Source: Kiritimatiellia bacterium
Lineage (GTDB): Bacteria > Verrucomicrobiota > Kiritimatiellia > RFP12 > UBA1067
Assembly: GCA_028701555.1 (NCBI GenBank)
Contig: JAQVQN010000053.1
Location: 1 to 10,384, forward strand
Direction: 5' to 3'
DNA length: 10,384 nt
In this document: piece by piece, positions 1-7,452 of the stretch
Numbering within the stretch: the first letter of the stretch is position 1
Layout of the letters: each line of letters begins with the position of its first letter
Program-made: the position numbers and the translations under genes
The notes under the pieces: generated by a model
What the model was told of the DNA's origin: nothing
The model's database searches: none
What the model saw: the letters and a program-made list of their open reading frames with translations, nothing else

Positions 1-32
1 CGTTTAAGGTTTAAGCGTTTAAGCGTTTAAGG
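1..32. repeat. TTTAAG short tandem repeat at window edge
   Basis: The hexamer TTTAAG occurs four times, at 3-8, 10-15, 18-23 and 26-31, mostly as the 8-base unit CGTTTAAG (periods 7, 8 and 8). It lies just downstream of the stop codon of the minus-strand pilin gene and is cut by the window edge, so the full copy number is not visible. I see no open frame or terminator in it. It could be the end of a larger intergenic tandem array or a dispersed simple repeat. Confidence 0.7.
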
Positions 33-59
33 TCTGACGGGCCACTCACGATGACCGCG

Positions 60-341
60 TCACGGCAACGGCAGAGCGATGCCGCTCATCACCATCCGGT
101 ACCTGTCCACAAAAGCATTTCCCAGCAAACCGAAATCCTCGCCCTCGACCGCGCCCCCCGGCGAGAAGGTCGATTTACCGCCGACATTCACCAGCCCCAC
201 CGAAACACCCACAAGCGGCAGGATAATGATCATGGTCAACAACACATACTCCAGCAAGACGTCTCCGCGACTGCCGCAGACCGCAAGTTTTCCAAAAATC
301 GGCATCTCGTTTTTCTGTGTAGCTATTGATAGATGCTTCAT
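60..341 (-). CDS. Flp-type prepilin (type IVb pilin-like protein)
   Basis: This is a 93-residue protein with the layout of a Flp/Tad (type IVb) prepilin. A basic leader of about 26 residues ends in Gly, followed by DVLLEY. This fits the G|xxxxEY prepilin peptidase motif, with Glu at +5 and Tyr at +6 of the mature protein. A hydrophobic stretch of about 20 residues follows (roughly residues 28-52). By family knowledge, such pilins are cleaved by a TadV-type peptidase and assembled by Tad machinery, none of which is visible here. The mature part (about 67 residues) is longer than classical Flp pilins and has a Gly-rich tail. The start at 341 is preferred over the upstream ATG at 359 because an AGAAG sequence lies about 6 bases before it, while nothing SD-like precedes 359. 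A TadE-like pseudopilin is the main alternative. Confidence 0.62.
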   Translation of the reverse strand: MKHLSIATQKNEMPIFGKLAVCGSRGDVLLEYVLLTMIIILPLVGVSVGLVNVGGKSTFSPGGAVEGEDFGLLGNAFVDRYRMVMSGIALPLP

Positions 342-360
342 ATTTGCTTCTGACGACATG

Positions 361-388
361 AATTAAGCCATTGAAGATATGCTTAATT
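361..388. promoter_or_regulatory. Perfect inverted repeat upstream of the pilin gene
   Basis: AATTAAGC at 361-368 is repeated exactly as its reverse complement GCTTAATT at 381-388, with a 12-base spacer. It sits immediately upstream of the pilin gene in an AT-rich stretch. It could be an operator or a leader hairpin. No T-run follows the arms, so a terminator is less likely. Function is inferred from position only. Confidence 0.4.
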
Positions 389-404
389 TATATATGCCTA
401 CTTT

Positions 405-442
405 AAAAAGCAACACCAAAAAATGGCGGCACGGGCTTTTTT
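405..442 (-). terminator. Possible weak terminator after the phosphatidyltransferase gene
   Basis: Read on the minus strand, AAAAAGC and GCTTTTT form 7-bp complementary arms (405-411 and 435-441) about 20 bases after the stop of the phosphatidyltransferase gene, and the T-run follows. The stem is AT-rich and its loop is 23 bases, so this is a weak candidate. If it is not functional, the upstream gene could be co-transcribed with the pilin gene. Confidence 0.25.
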
Positions 443-461
443 ATGCCTGTTCTCGCACTCG

Positions 462-1070
462 CTAGTCCAAAGAGCGTTTCAGGTAGGGCATGTATTGTCT
501 GGTGTAAACCACAATCGACCATAAATTTATAACGATCAGAACTGCCTCTAGCGCGTAGATTAAAGCACGCGGCAAGAAGAACGGATGCAGCGCGATATAG
601 ACGTATATCACGCAGGCCACCGGAAAACTCGCGGCCGTGCGGAACTTGCCTAGCCAGTTAGCGCCGCAGTCGGCGTTGAACAATGCGCCTACCGAGCGCA
701 AGAAGGTAACCCACTGGTCGCGCAGGATATAAAGTACCGTGAAGACCAGCATCACCAGCGCGTGCGCAGCCTCGTCCGGTTGCCGACCCAGCAGCCACAA
801 CAGCGTGGGGAAGACCACCAGATAAAAAACTTTGTCCATCAGAGGGTCGGCCATGGCTCCGAATTTGCTAACCACGTTCCACTTGCGCGCCAGCATTCCG
901 TCATACAGATCGGTCAGCGCGGCAACCGCCAGTGAGGTCGTGGCCGCTACAGCCCACCACCAAGCCGGACAATATACATGTGTGGCCGCCAGCACCATGA
1001 ACAGCACCACAAAAGGCACCCGACCGAAAGTCACTGCGTTTACAATCAACCGTTTCGCTCTAGCATCCAT
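462..1070 (-). CDS. pgsA: CDP-alcohol phosphatidyltransferase, probable phosphatidylglycerophosphate synthase
   Basis: This 202-residue integral membrane protein has the complete CDP-alcohol phosphatidyltransferase signature D-x2-D-G-x2-A-R-x8-G-x3-D-x3-D. The residues are D54, D57, G58, A61, R62, G71, D75 and D79. By family knowledge the four aspartates bind the metal ions and activate the alcohol that attacks the CDP-diacylglycerol. About five to six hydrophobic segments flank the motif. A later GKFRTA (about 141-146) resembles the GKxKT segment of PgsA enzymes, so glycerol-3-phosphate is the likely acceptor, giving phosphatidylglycerophosphate for anionic lipid synthesis. The length suits PgsA. 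Acceptor specificity cannot be proved from the motif: phosphatidylinositol-phosphate or cardiolipin synthases of the same fold are alternatives. The ATG at 1070 has no clear SD. A CATAAT hexamer lies 4 bases before it. The gene diverges from mutL. Confidence 0.85.
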   Translation of the reverse strand: MDARAKRLIVNAVTFGRVPFVVLFMVLAATHVYCPAWWWAVAATTSLAVAALTDLYDGMLARKWNVVSKFGAMADPLMDKVFYLVVFPTLLWLLGRQPDEAAHALVMLVFTVLYILRDQWVTFLRSVGALFNADCGANWLGKFRTAASFPVACVIYVYIALHPFFLPRALIYALEAVLIVINLWSIVVYTRQYMPYLKRSLD

Positions 1071-1099
1071 GCCGATTATGAAAGCAAAAAAAACGGTCT

Positions 1100-1128
1100 T
1101 TGGAAAGAGTAATTAGCGATTCTATAAA
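1100..1128 (+). promoter_or_regulatory. Sigma70-like promoter for mutL
   Basis: TTGGAA at 1100-1105 and TATAAA at 1123-1128 are separated by 17 bases, a good -35/-10 pair. Transcription would start near 1135 and give a leader of about 60 bases before the mutL start. It lies in the divergent region between the phosphatidyltransferase gene and mutL. Confidence 0.55.
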
Positions 1129-1193
1129 GTTGCGTCGCACCTAACTGTCCGCTCTCTCTAGTTCCTACTTGACGCGCTGCGGCTAATGCGGGC

Positions 1194-3071
1194 ATGCTGT
1201 TACGCATGTTGAAAGACGGTCATATCCGGTTGCTTTCGGCGCATGTGGCCAACAAGATCGCGGCGGGCGAAGTGGTCGAGCGTCCGGCCTCGGTGGTTAA
1301 AGAGCTGGCCGAGAACGCGATTGACGCTGGTGCCGGGCGCATCGACATCACAGTCACCGCCGGCGGGCGCAAGCTGATCGCGGTCACCGACAACGGCGGC
1401 GGCATGGGGCGCGACGACGCCATGCTGAGCATCGAGCGTCAGGCCACCAGCAAACTGCGCGACGTGGATGACATCGAGCGGATCGCCACGCTGGGTTTCC
1501 GCGGCGAGGCCCTGCCGTCGATCGCCTCGGTCTCGCGTTTCATGCTCAAGACCCGCAGGCCAGCCGATGAATCCGGTACGGAGCTCACAGTGCTTGGCGG
1601 CAGTCTGCAGGATGTGCGTGAAACAGGTGTGCCGCCCGGCACCACGGTCGAGGTGCGCGACCTGTTCTTCAACGTGCCTGCGCGACGCAAGTTTCTGCGC
1701 GCCTACCAGACCGAGCAGGCGCACATCCGGGCGGTTTTCACGCTGCAGGCGCTGGCGCATCCCGAGATCGGAATGAGCCTGACCGCAGACGGGCGCGAGC
1801 TGTATCGCCTGCCTTCAGGCGCCTCGCTGGAAGAACGTGTGCGCGACCTGTTCGGCGAAGACTTCCGCGCTGACCTGCGTCCAGTCGACCGGTGCTGCGG
1901 CGAGATCCATGTGTCAGGTTTCGCCGGTATGCCGAACGTGACGCGCAACGAACGCGGCGAGCAATATGTCTTTATCAACCGGCGCCCGGCCACGGCCCCG
2001 GTGATCGCCTACGCGCTGCGCGAGGCTTATCCGCCGCTGGACAAAGACCGCCGCCCGGTGGTGCTGCTCTTCATCGATTTGCCGCCTGACCAGGTCGACG
2101 TGAATGTCCATCCGGCTAAACGCGAGGTGCGTTTCCGTAAAGTTGCCGATGTTCGTGAAGCCATCATCGCCGCCATCGGCACGGCCATCGGCTACCGCCG
2201 TCCCGCGGCTGCTGCATCAGGCATATCCGCTGCTGCATTATCCGCGCCTTCTGCGCTGTCAGGCACGCACGGCGCAGCCCCGGTGTCCTTGCGGAGCCTC
2301 GTGCCGGAAGCCGCTGCACGCGCTGCGCCCGGCCGTGATGCGGACGTATCGCCAACACCCTTCCCCTACCCCGGCGCAACGGAGTTGTCCAACACAATGC
2401 CAGACGCGGCGGTCACGTTACCTCCGCCGCAGGCGGCATCGGTACCGACCGGCGCAGGCCTGCCGCTTATGAGTGTGCCGGACTCTGGTGCGCCATGGCG
2501 CTGGTTCCGTCTGCTGGGTCAGACGGGCGGGCGTTATCTGCTTTTGGAGACCGACGAAGGTTATGTCACGCTCGACCCGCGCGCAGCGCACGAGCGGGTT
2601 TTGTACGAGCGGCTGATTGAAAGAGATGCCAAAAGCGGGGTAACCTCACAGCGCCTGCTACTGCCGGAAACCGTGCAACTTGCGCCTGCGGACGCGGCGC
2701 GTTTGCGCAAACATCTAAAGACCGTGCAGGATATGGGCTTTGCCGTCGAAGAGTTCGGCAGCGACCATTTTATTGTCGAGGCTCTGCCGGAACTGCTGGG
2801 CCAGGTTTCATGCCGCGAACTGTTGGAGAACATCGCGCATGATCTGGAGAGCGCGGGCACACGCCGCGGTTCGGAGAAATGGCGCGCGGAGATCGTGGCC
2901 AAGGCCGCCAGCCGCGCCGCTGCTGGCGCTGCGGACAAACTCACGCCGGAACAGGCTGAACATCTGGTCAGCAAGCTGGCGCTCACGCGCATGCCCTACA
3001 CCTGCCCACGCGGCAGACCCACCATGATCTTTACCTCATACCGCGAACTCGAGCGCAAGTTCGGGCGGTGA
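1194..3071 (+). CDS. mutL: DNA mismatch repair protein MutL
   Basis: This 625-residue MutL is of normal family length. The N-terminal GHKL ATPase domain (about 10-335) has KIAAGEVVERP (21-31), KELAENAIDA (36-45, catalytic-type E37 and Mg-binding N41), DNGGGMG (66-72), ATSK (84-87) and GFRGEAL (101-107). An Ala/Pro-rich linker spans about 336-430. The C-terminal dimerisation domain follows (about 433-625). MutL links MutS mismatch recognition to strand nicking and excision. The endonuclease motif DQHA(x)2E(x)4E reads DPRA..E....E at 461-472, the ACR/ACK site reads ASR (572-574) and CPHGRP reads CPRGRP (604-609). Both histidines and the cysteine expected to bind metal are therefore replaced, while the terminal FGR is kept. 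The enzyme is probably an ATPase/matchmaker without its own nuclease. No strong SD: ATG 1194 or ATG 1206 could be the start. It is convergent with the SWIM gene, 20 bases away. Confidence 0.96.
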   Translation: MLLRMLKDGHIRLLSAHVANKIAAGEVVERPASVVKELAENAIDAGAGRIDITVTAGGRKLIAVTDNGGGMGRDDAMLSIERQATSKLRDVDDIERIATLGFRGEALPSIASVSRFMLKTRRPADESGTELTVLGGSLQDVRETGVPPGTTVEVRDLFFNVPARRKFLRAYQTEQAHIRAVFTLQALAHPEIGMSLTADGRELYRLPSGASLEERVRDLFGEDFRADLRPVDRCCGEIHVSGFAGMPNVTRNERGEQYVFINRRPATAPVIAYALREAYPPLDKDRRPVVLLFIDLPPDQVDVNVHPAKREVRFRKVADVREAIIAAIGTAIGYRRPAAAASGISAAALSAPSALSGTHGAAPVSLRSLVPEAAARAAPGRDADVSPTPFPYPGATELSNTMPDAAVTLPPPQAASVPTGAGLPLMSVPDSGAPWRWFRLLGQTGGRYLLLETDEGYVTLDPRAAHERVLYERLIERDAKSGVTSQRLLLPETVQLAPADAARLRKHLKTVQDMGFAVEEFGSDHFIVEALPELLGQVSCRELLENIAHDLESAGTRRGSEKWRAEIVAKAASRAAAGAADKLTPEQAEHLVSKLALTRMPYTCPRGRPTMIFTSYRELERKFGR

Positions 3072-3091
3072 AAGGTATAATTCGCCCATCC

Positions 3092-4072
3092 CTACATCCA
3101 CGAAGAGTCTGCGCGAATGCTGCGTCGCTTGAGATGGAGCGAGGCGCCTTTGACAATGACCTTCTCGTCTTCACGCCGCAAATCCAGCGGCTCGCCGGTC
3201 CAAACCGTCCAGCCCCGCGCGGCGGCCCGCGCGTAGAGGTGCTCCATAGTGTCTATAAAACGCTCGTGGCCACGCCAAAACGGCAGCGGCCCCAGACGGC
3301 AGATCAAAGGTGCGCGGGCCGTACTGTGCGTAGCGGGTCCGTAATCCGGTTCAGCTTCGGGCGGCGCACCGTAAAAAGGGACGGGGTCAGTAGCCGAAGC
3401 TGACATATCGCACGGTCTCGGAGGTTCCGGGGGCTCTCCGACAAGATCAGCGCGAGTTATGCCCCGCAGCGCCAGCAGTAGCAGCGGCGAACGCGTGATC
3501 TCGTCGCCGAGCAGACAGTAAACCGCAGCTAGATGCTTGCAGGGATTGGCGTAATCCGGACAGCTGCAGCGGCTAACGAGGTCCTCCTTGCGTCGCGGGA
3601 AGAGCGGACAGCCGGCCGCCCGGAACAGTTCCTCGGTCTCCTGCGGTAAATCCGAGACCAGCAGGCGCGCAGTCAGCATCGGGCGCTGCCGCAGTGCCTC
3701 GACCAACGACTCGCGCGCCGCGCCGCTGACGGTCTTGAAGCTGATCTCGCTGCGGTAAGGTTCGGGCGCGGCCCCCTGAACCAGAGCCGTTACCCGGCCG
3801 GGCACGATCTCAAGCTCAGACACCTGTCCGGAAACCGCGTAACTGCGACCACGGCCGAGTCGTGCGCCAAGACGAAAACCTTCGAACACCTCAGTCCAGC
3901 GACGGCTCCACCAGGCGCGGTTTGGCCCGAGCGCCGCGCCTTGCGCACGGATGCCTCCCTTGACGCCCAGAGGCGTTCGTGCCGTGTATTGTTTTTTGCT
4001 CATTTTTTCGACAGGTTCGACATGTGTCGTGTTTTTTACTCGCGTCATTGCCGCCGACTCTGCGGTCGCCAT
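3092..4072 (-). CDS. SWIM zinc-finger domain protein (partner of SNF2 helicase)
   Basis: The protein carries one SWIM zinc finger, C-x-C-x6-C-x-H, in CSCPDYANPCKH (about residues 169-180 from the ATG at 4072). SWIM fingers are thought to bind DNA or protein partners. Before it lies a conserved-looking region with WWSRRW and GRSYAVSG, typical of bacterial SWIM proteins encoded beside SNF2 helicases. The C-terminal part is Pro-rich and ends with a region containing PLPFWRG. The gene follows the SNF2 helicase gene by about 50 bases (29 if the in-frame TTG at 4093 is the start) on the same strand, so the two are probably one operon. Bacillus subtilis ywqA/ywqB is the same arrangement. The start is uncertain: ATG 4072, ATG 4048 and ATG 4003 are all possible, none with a clear SD, and the conserved region begins only after the last. 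The molecular role of this family is not established. Confidence 0.85.
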   Translation of the reverse strand: MATAESAAMTRVKNTTHVEPVEKMSKKQYTARTPLGVKGGIRAQGAALGPNRAWWSRRWTEVFEGFRLGARLGRGRSYAVSGQVSELEIVPGRVTALVQGAAPEPYRSEISFKTVSGAARESLVEALRQRPMLTARLLVSDLPQETEELFRAAGCPLFPRRKEDLVSRCSCPDYANPCKHLAAVYCLLGDEITRSPLLLLALRGITRADLVGEPPEPPRPCDMSASATDPVPFYGAPPEAEPDYGPATHSTARAPLICRLGPLPFWRGHERFIDTMEHLYARAAARGWTVWTGEPLDLRREDEKVIVKGASLHLKRRSIRADSSWM

Positions 4073-4122
4073 AATAAAGGGCCCAAGCCCCAAGACTCAG
4101 GGCCCAGCCATAAGAAAAAACC

Positions 4123-7100
4123 CTATAAGAAGCCCTCCTCATCGGCGGCCAGCGCGAGCACCTCCTCCAAATCCTTGTCTGAAAGTTCTGTCAGAAAAGC
4201 CTCGCCGCTGTTGACGATCTCGCCGGCCAAGGCAGTCTTGCTTTCGATCATGGCATCGATGCGATCTTCCAATGTGCCGCCGCAGATGAATTTGTGGACC
4301 ATCACGTTACGGGTTTGTCCGATACGGAAAGCGCGATCCGTGGCCTGGTTCTCAACCGCCGGATTCCACCACCGGTCATAGTGGAAAACACGGCTGGCGC
4401 GCGTCAAGTTCAGACCAATGCCGCCTGCCTTTAGCGAGAGTATAAAAGCCTTCGGCTCAGTCGATTCCTGAAAGTCTCTGACCATGCTGTCGCGCTCTTT
4501 TAGGGACAAGGCGCCATGCAAGAAAGGCATCTCCATGGCAAAGGCCTGGCACAGGCGGCGGCGCAGCAGGTGCCCCATCTCGGCGTATTGAGTGAAGATC
4601 AGGGCACTCTCGCCTGCCGTGAACGTCTCTTCCAGCATTTCCTCCAGACGCAGCAGCTTGCCAGAGCGGTTGGCGAGCGGCAGCCCGTCATTTAGATAGT
4701 TGGAGGGATGATTGCAGATCTGTTTCAGACGCGTTAGCACGGCCAGAATATGGCCGCGCCTTGCGAGACCGGTATAGTCCGCCAGATCGTTATGAAAGTT
4801 GTCCAGCGTTTCCTGGTAAAGACGCGCCTGTTCGCGGGTCAGCGGACAGTAGACCCGGTTCTCGCTCTTCTCGGGTAAATCGGCGATGACCTGGCGATCG
4901 GTTTTGAGCCGGCGCAGGATGAATGGCGCGGTGGCGCGGCGCAAGCGTGAGCGCGCCGATGGGTCGGCCCCGGACTGGATTGGACGGAAAAACCGCTCGC
5001 GGAAGTCGGCGCGGCGTCCCAGCATGCCGGGATTAAGGAAATCCATGACCGACCACAGCTCGCCAACGTGATTTTCCATGGGCGTACCGGTGAGTGCGAC
5101 ACGATAGCCCGCCTGCAAGGCGCGCGCGGCCTGAGCCTGACGGGTTTCAGGGTTCTTGATGTTCTGCGCTTCGTCAAGAATGACGCCTCCCCACGCGACA
5201 CGGCGAAAGTCTGCATAATCGCGGTAGAGCAGGGTGTAGCTGGTGACCACCAGGTCAGCCTCCTTCACTGCGCAAACAAAAGCCGCGCCGCGCAGTCTAT
5301 CTGCGCCGTGGTGCAGCCGGCAGCGCAGACTCGGCGCGAAACGTTGCGCTTCACGCAGCCAGTTGCCCAGCACCGACATCGGGGCAACCAACAGAGCCGG
5401 ACGCGCTTGTCCCGTTGCCTTCTCGTGCAGCAGCAAAGCCAGCGCCTGAATGGTCTTGCCCAGACCCATGTCATCGGCCAAGCAGGCGCCCAGCCCCAGT
5501 TGCCTCAGAAAGACCAGCCAACTGAACCCGCGCAACTGGTAAGGGCGTAATTCGCCGCAGAAAGCGCAAGGCGGCGGCAACAGCTCAAAAGGCTGACTGC
5601 CGTCTAACCGTTCGAGCACAGGTGTCAGCCAGCCTGCGCCTTGGAAGCCGCTGATTTCCAAACCGTGCCCGCCGCTGTCCAAGCCCAGCGCCATGCGCAA
5701 CACTTCAAGGCCAGTGGCGCTTTCGGACTGGCGGCGCTTCAGAATCCGCAAAGCCTCCTGCAGCCGCCGGGCGTCAACCACCAACCAGCGCCCGCGGAAA
5801 AACACCAGCGGCGACTCCGAAGCCAGCAAGTCTTCCAGCTCTGGGATTGAAACCGGCTCCCCGTTGAAAAGCACACGCCAGCTAAGTTCAATCTTGTCTG
5901 CCAGTCCGCCTGGCTCAGTGTCCGGCAACTGCGAAGGCTGAATATCGGCTTCGAGGGTGACCGCACCGGGCGGCGCGATGCCCCACCATGCAGGTCGGTT
6001 CACGTTATAGCCGGCTGCCTCAAGCAGGTCGGAATACAGCGCCAGAAAGGCGTGAGCCTCGGCAGCCGAGAGCAGACAACCGAAAAAACCGTCCTGCTGC
6101 ACGGCGCGGTTGAGTGCCGGAAAAAGTTTAGCGGCCTGCCCTAGCGTGATCAGCAGGTTTTCCCAAACCGCCTGCGCAGCGGGCGGGGCATCCGCGCGTG
6201 AGCAAGGGAAGGGCGCGGCGGAGCGTTTTGACCCACGAACGGGTTTTTGGGGGCGGTTCCCGCCAGTCGCGGGTCGCGGGTCGCCAGTCAGCAAGATGCG
6301 CAGCGTCCAGAAGTTGGGCGGTAGGGACGGCTCCACGAGTTGAAACAGCAAAGCGGTCTGTGCGCTTGCGCCATCCTCGACCGGACAACGCCAGCGGCAG
6401 AGTTTGTCTTGCAATTCCGCCAACTCGTCCGCCTCATCCCAGCGGATGACACGGTTGTCGCCACGCAAGGCGGCGAACCAGGCGTCATGCGCACTGTAGA
6501 AACGGCCGCGTTCGGCATGCGCGCGCGACAGGGTGGTGACCAGACTGAAGCGCACGAGGCGGTCGGTCAGCTCAGCCAGCATCTTGCTGGCTAACAAACC
6601 GCTTGTACTGTCCGAGACCACAGGCGGCACAAGCCCTGCTAGTACGCGGAAACGCCGCTGTTCCTCGCCGTCGAGCACAGGCTCCCAAACCGCCAGATGA
6701 CGACCCGCGCCGTCATCGCGCAGTCCGGGCAGGAACTTGCCACGCGCGACCAGTGCGCCGGTGTAGCGGTAGAGTGCGGCGCAAGCCAGCAGATCTTCGC
6801 CAGCGAAAACGTCGTCGGCCAGCCGCCGTTCCTGACAAGCACCCAGCAGGGTCAATGCCTGCCGCCAAGACAGGCGCACAGCGGTGGCCAGCCAATACCG
6901 GAACAGGGGCGGGCCTTGCTCAGTGGCGTGACCGCACGACAACCCATGCAGGCGGTCGGCAAGAAAATCGCGGGAGGGTGCCGGCACCGCACCCCAAGGC
7001 GCATTTACTGTCGGCAGCAGGAGCCTTATTTGCGTGCATATGAGCTTGTGCTCATCATCCCACAACAGCCCGCGCAGGGCTAACACGAGTTGCTCGGCGC

Positions 7101-7224
7101 CAGCGTCATAAGGTGTAGACGTTTCGCCGCTGTCGCCGCATGACGACAAATCCGCAGGCGAGGCTTCGCGCTCGCCCCACAAGAGAAAATCACCGTCGCG
7201 CCAGAGTATGTGCAGAATAATCAT
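4123..7224 (-). CDS. SNF2-family DEAD/DEAH-type helicase (DNA translocase)
   Basis: This 1033-residue superfamily 2 protein has a complete SNF2 ATPase core in its C-terminal half. Visible motifs are the Q-like LRPYQLRG (about 559-566), Walker A DDMGLGKT (584-591), Walker B DEAQ (684-687), motif III TGTP (712-715), motif IV LIFTQY, motif V GGIGLNL and motif VI DRAFRIGQ (963-970). The family uses ATP to translocate on double-stranded DNA and remodel bound proteins. The N-terminal half (about 1-550) is divergent, with a Pro/Gly/Arg/Lys-rich linker near 313-350 and a CxxC pair at about 553-556. It matches the class of bacterial helicases encoded next to a SWIM protein, which follows here on the same strand. 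The ATG at 7224 is chosen; an in-frame TTG at 7230 is the alternative. A TATAAT hexamer lies only 12 bases before the ATG, so the transcript may be nearly leaderless. The biological role (repair, transcription or defence) is unknown. Confidence 0.93.
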   Translation of the reverse strand: MIILHILWRDGDFLLWGEREASPADLSSCGDSGETSTPYDAGAEQLVLALRGLLWDDEHKLICTQIRLLLPTVNAPWGAVPAPSRDFLADRLHGLSCGHATEQGPPLFRYWLATAVRLSWRQALTLLGACQERRLADDVFAGEDLLACAALYRYTGALVARGKFLPGLRDDGAGRHLAVWEPVLDGEEQRRFRVLAGLVPPVVSDSTSGLLASKMLAELTDRLVRFSLVTTLSRAHAERGRFYSAHDAWFAALRGDNRVIRWDEADELAELQDKLCRWRCPVEDGASAQTALLFQLVEPSLPPNFWTLRILLTGDPRPATGGNRPQKPVRGSKRSAAPFPCSRADAPPAAQAVWENLLITLGQAAKLFPALNRAVQQDGFFGCLLSAAEAHAFLALYSDLLEAAGYNVNRPAWWGIAPPGAVTLEADIQPSQLPDTEPGGLADKIELSWRVLFNGEPVSIPELEDLLASESPLVFFRGRWLVVDARRLQEALRILKRRQSESATGLEVLRMALGLDSGGHGLEISGFQGAGWLTPVLERLDGSQPFELLPPPCAFCGELRPYQLRGFSWLVFLRQLGLGACLADDMGLGKTIQALALLLHEKATGQARPALLVAPMSVLGNWLREAQRFAPSLRCRLHHGADRLRGAAFVCAVKEADLVVTSYTLLYRDYADFRRVAWGGVILDEAQNIKNPETRQAQAARALQAGYRVALTGTPMENHVGELWSVMDFLNPGMLGRRADFRERFFRPIQSGADPSARSRLRRATAPFILRRLKTDRQVIADLPEKSENRVYCPLTREQARLYQETLDNFHNDLADYTGLARRGHILAVLTRLKQICNHPSNYLNDGLPLANRSGKLLRLEEMLEETFTAGESALIFTQYAEMGHLLRRRLCQAFAMEMPFLHGALSLKERDSMVRDFQESTEPKAFILSLKAGGIGLNLTRASRVFHYDRWWNPAVENQATDRAFRIGQTRNVMVHKFICGGTLEDRIDAMIESKTALAGEIVNSGEAFLTELSDKDLEEVLALAADEEGFL
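6261..6289. repeat. Small tandem repeat inside the SNF2 gene
   Basis: TCGCGGG is repeated in tandem at 6267-6273 and 6274-6280, followed by a partial copy. The block is bracketed by the direct repeat CGCCAGTC at 6261-6268 and 6282-6289. It falls in the part of the SNF2 gene encoding a Pro/Arg/Gly-rich linker and keeps the frame. It looks like local slippage or a small in-frame insertion in a tolerant spacer. Confidence 0.55.
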
Positions 7225-7236
7225 GGCCAACCGAAC

Positions 7237-7242
7237 ATTATA
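7237..7242 (-). promoter_or_regulatory. Consensus -10 element before the SNF2 helicase gene
   Basis: On the minus strand a perfect TATAAT lies 12 bases upstream of the chosen ATG. The matching -35 position (17-bp spacing) reads only TTTCTT, which is weak. If used, transcription would begin near 7230, leaving about 6 bases or fewer of leader, consistent with no visible SD. No other clear promoter is seen for the SNF2/SWIM pair. Confidence 0.4.
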
Positions 7243-7404
7243 CGCGCCTGCGGAACTAAAAGAAAGCGCGGTCGTGAGTTATTCCACACTTCGGTCAGTT
7301 AAGCGATTTGGCACAGACAAGCCAGCCGCCCGGGGCTTCGGGCTCACCTGTCCCTCTGTTGAGCTGAAATCTGATGTAACTTTGCCGCTTTTTGACAAAA
7401 TGAA

Positions 7405-7434
7405 AGGCCAGAGATTATCATAAACCTCTGGCCT
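7405..7434 (-). terminator. Intrinsic terminator downstream of tRNA-Glu
   Basis: AGGCCAGAG at 7405-7413 pairs perfectly with CTCTGGCCT at 7426-7434, a GC-rich 9-bp stem with a 12-base loop. On the minus strand it is followed by TTTCATTTTG. It lies about 20 bases after the 3' end of tRNA-Glu, so it probably ends the tRNA-Leu/tRNA-Glu transcript and insulates the downstream SNF2 operon. The plus-strand side has no T-run. Confidence 0.7.
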
Positions 7435-7452
7435 GCAATAGGTTCTTCCGAA

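Noticed and set aside
51..366. Two plus-strand frames opposite the prepilin gene
   Set aside because: They are antisense to the gene with the clear prepilin cleavage motif and membrane helix, and are His/Pro/Ser/Thr-rich like typical shadow frames.
1200..1760. A 186-codon minus-strand frame inside mutL
   Set aside because: It lies wholly antisense to the conserved MutL ATPase domain, and long antisense frames are expected in GC-rich coding DNA.
7208..7423. A 71-codon plus-strand frame divergent from the SNF2 gene
   Set aside because: It overlaps the SNF2 start and ends inside the tRNA terminator stem. It has no SD and no recognisable protein features, so it is probably chance.
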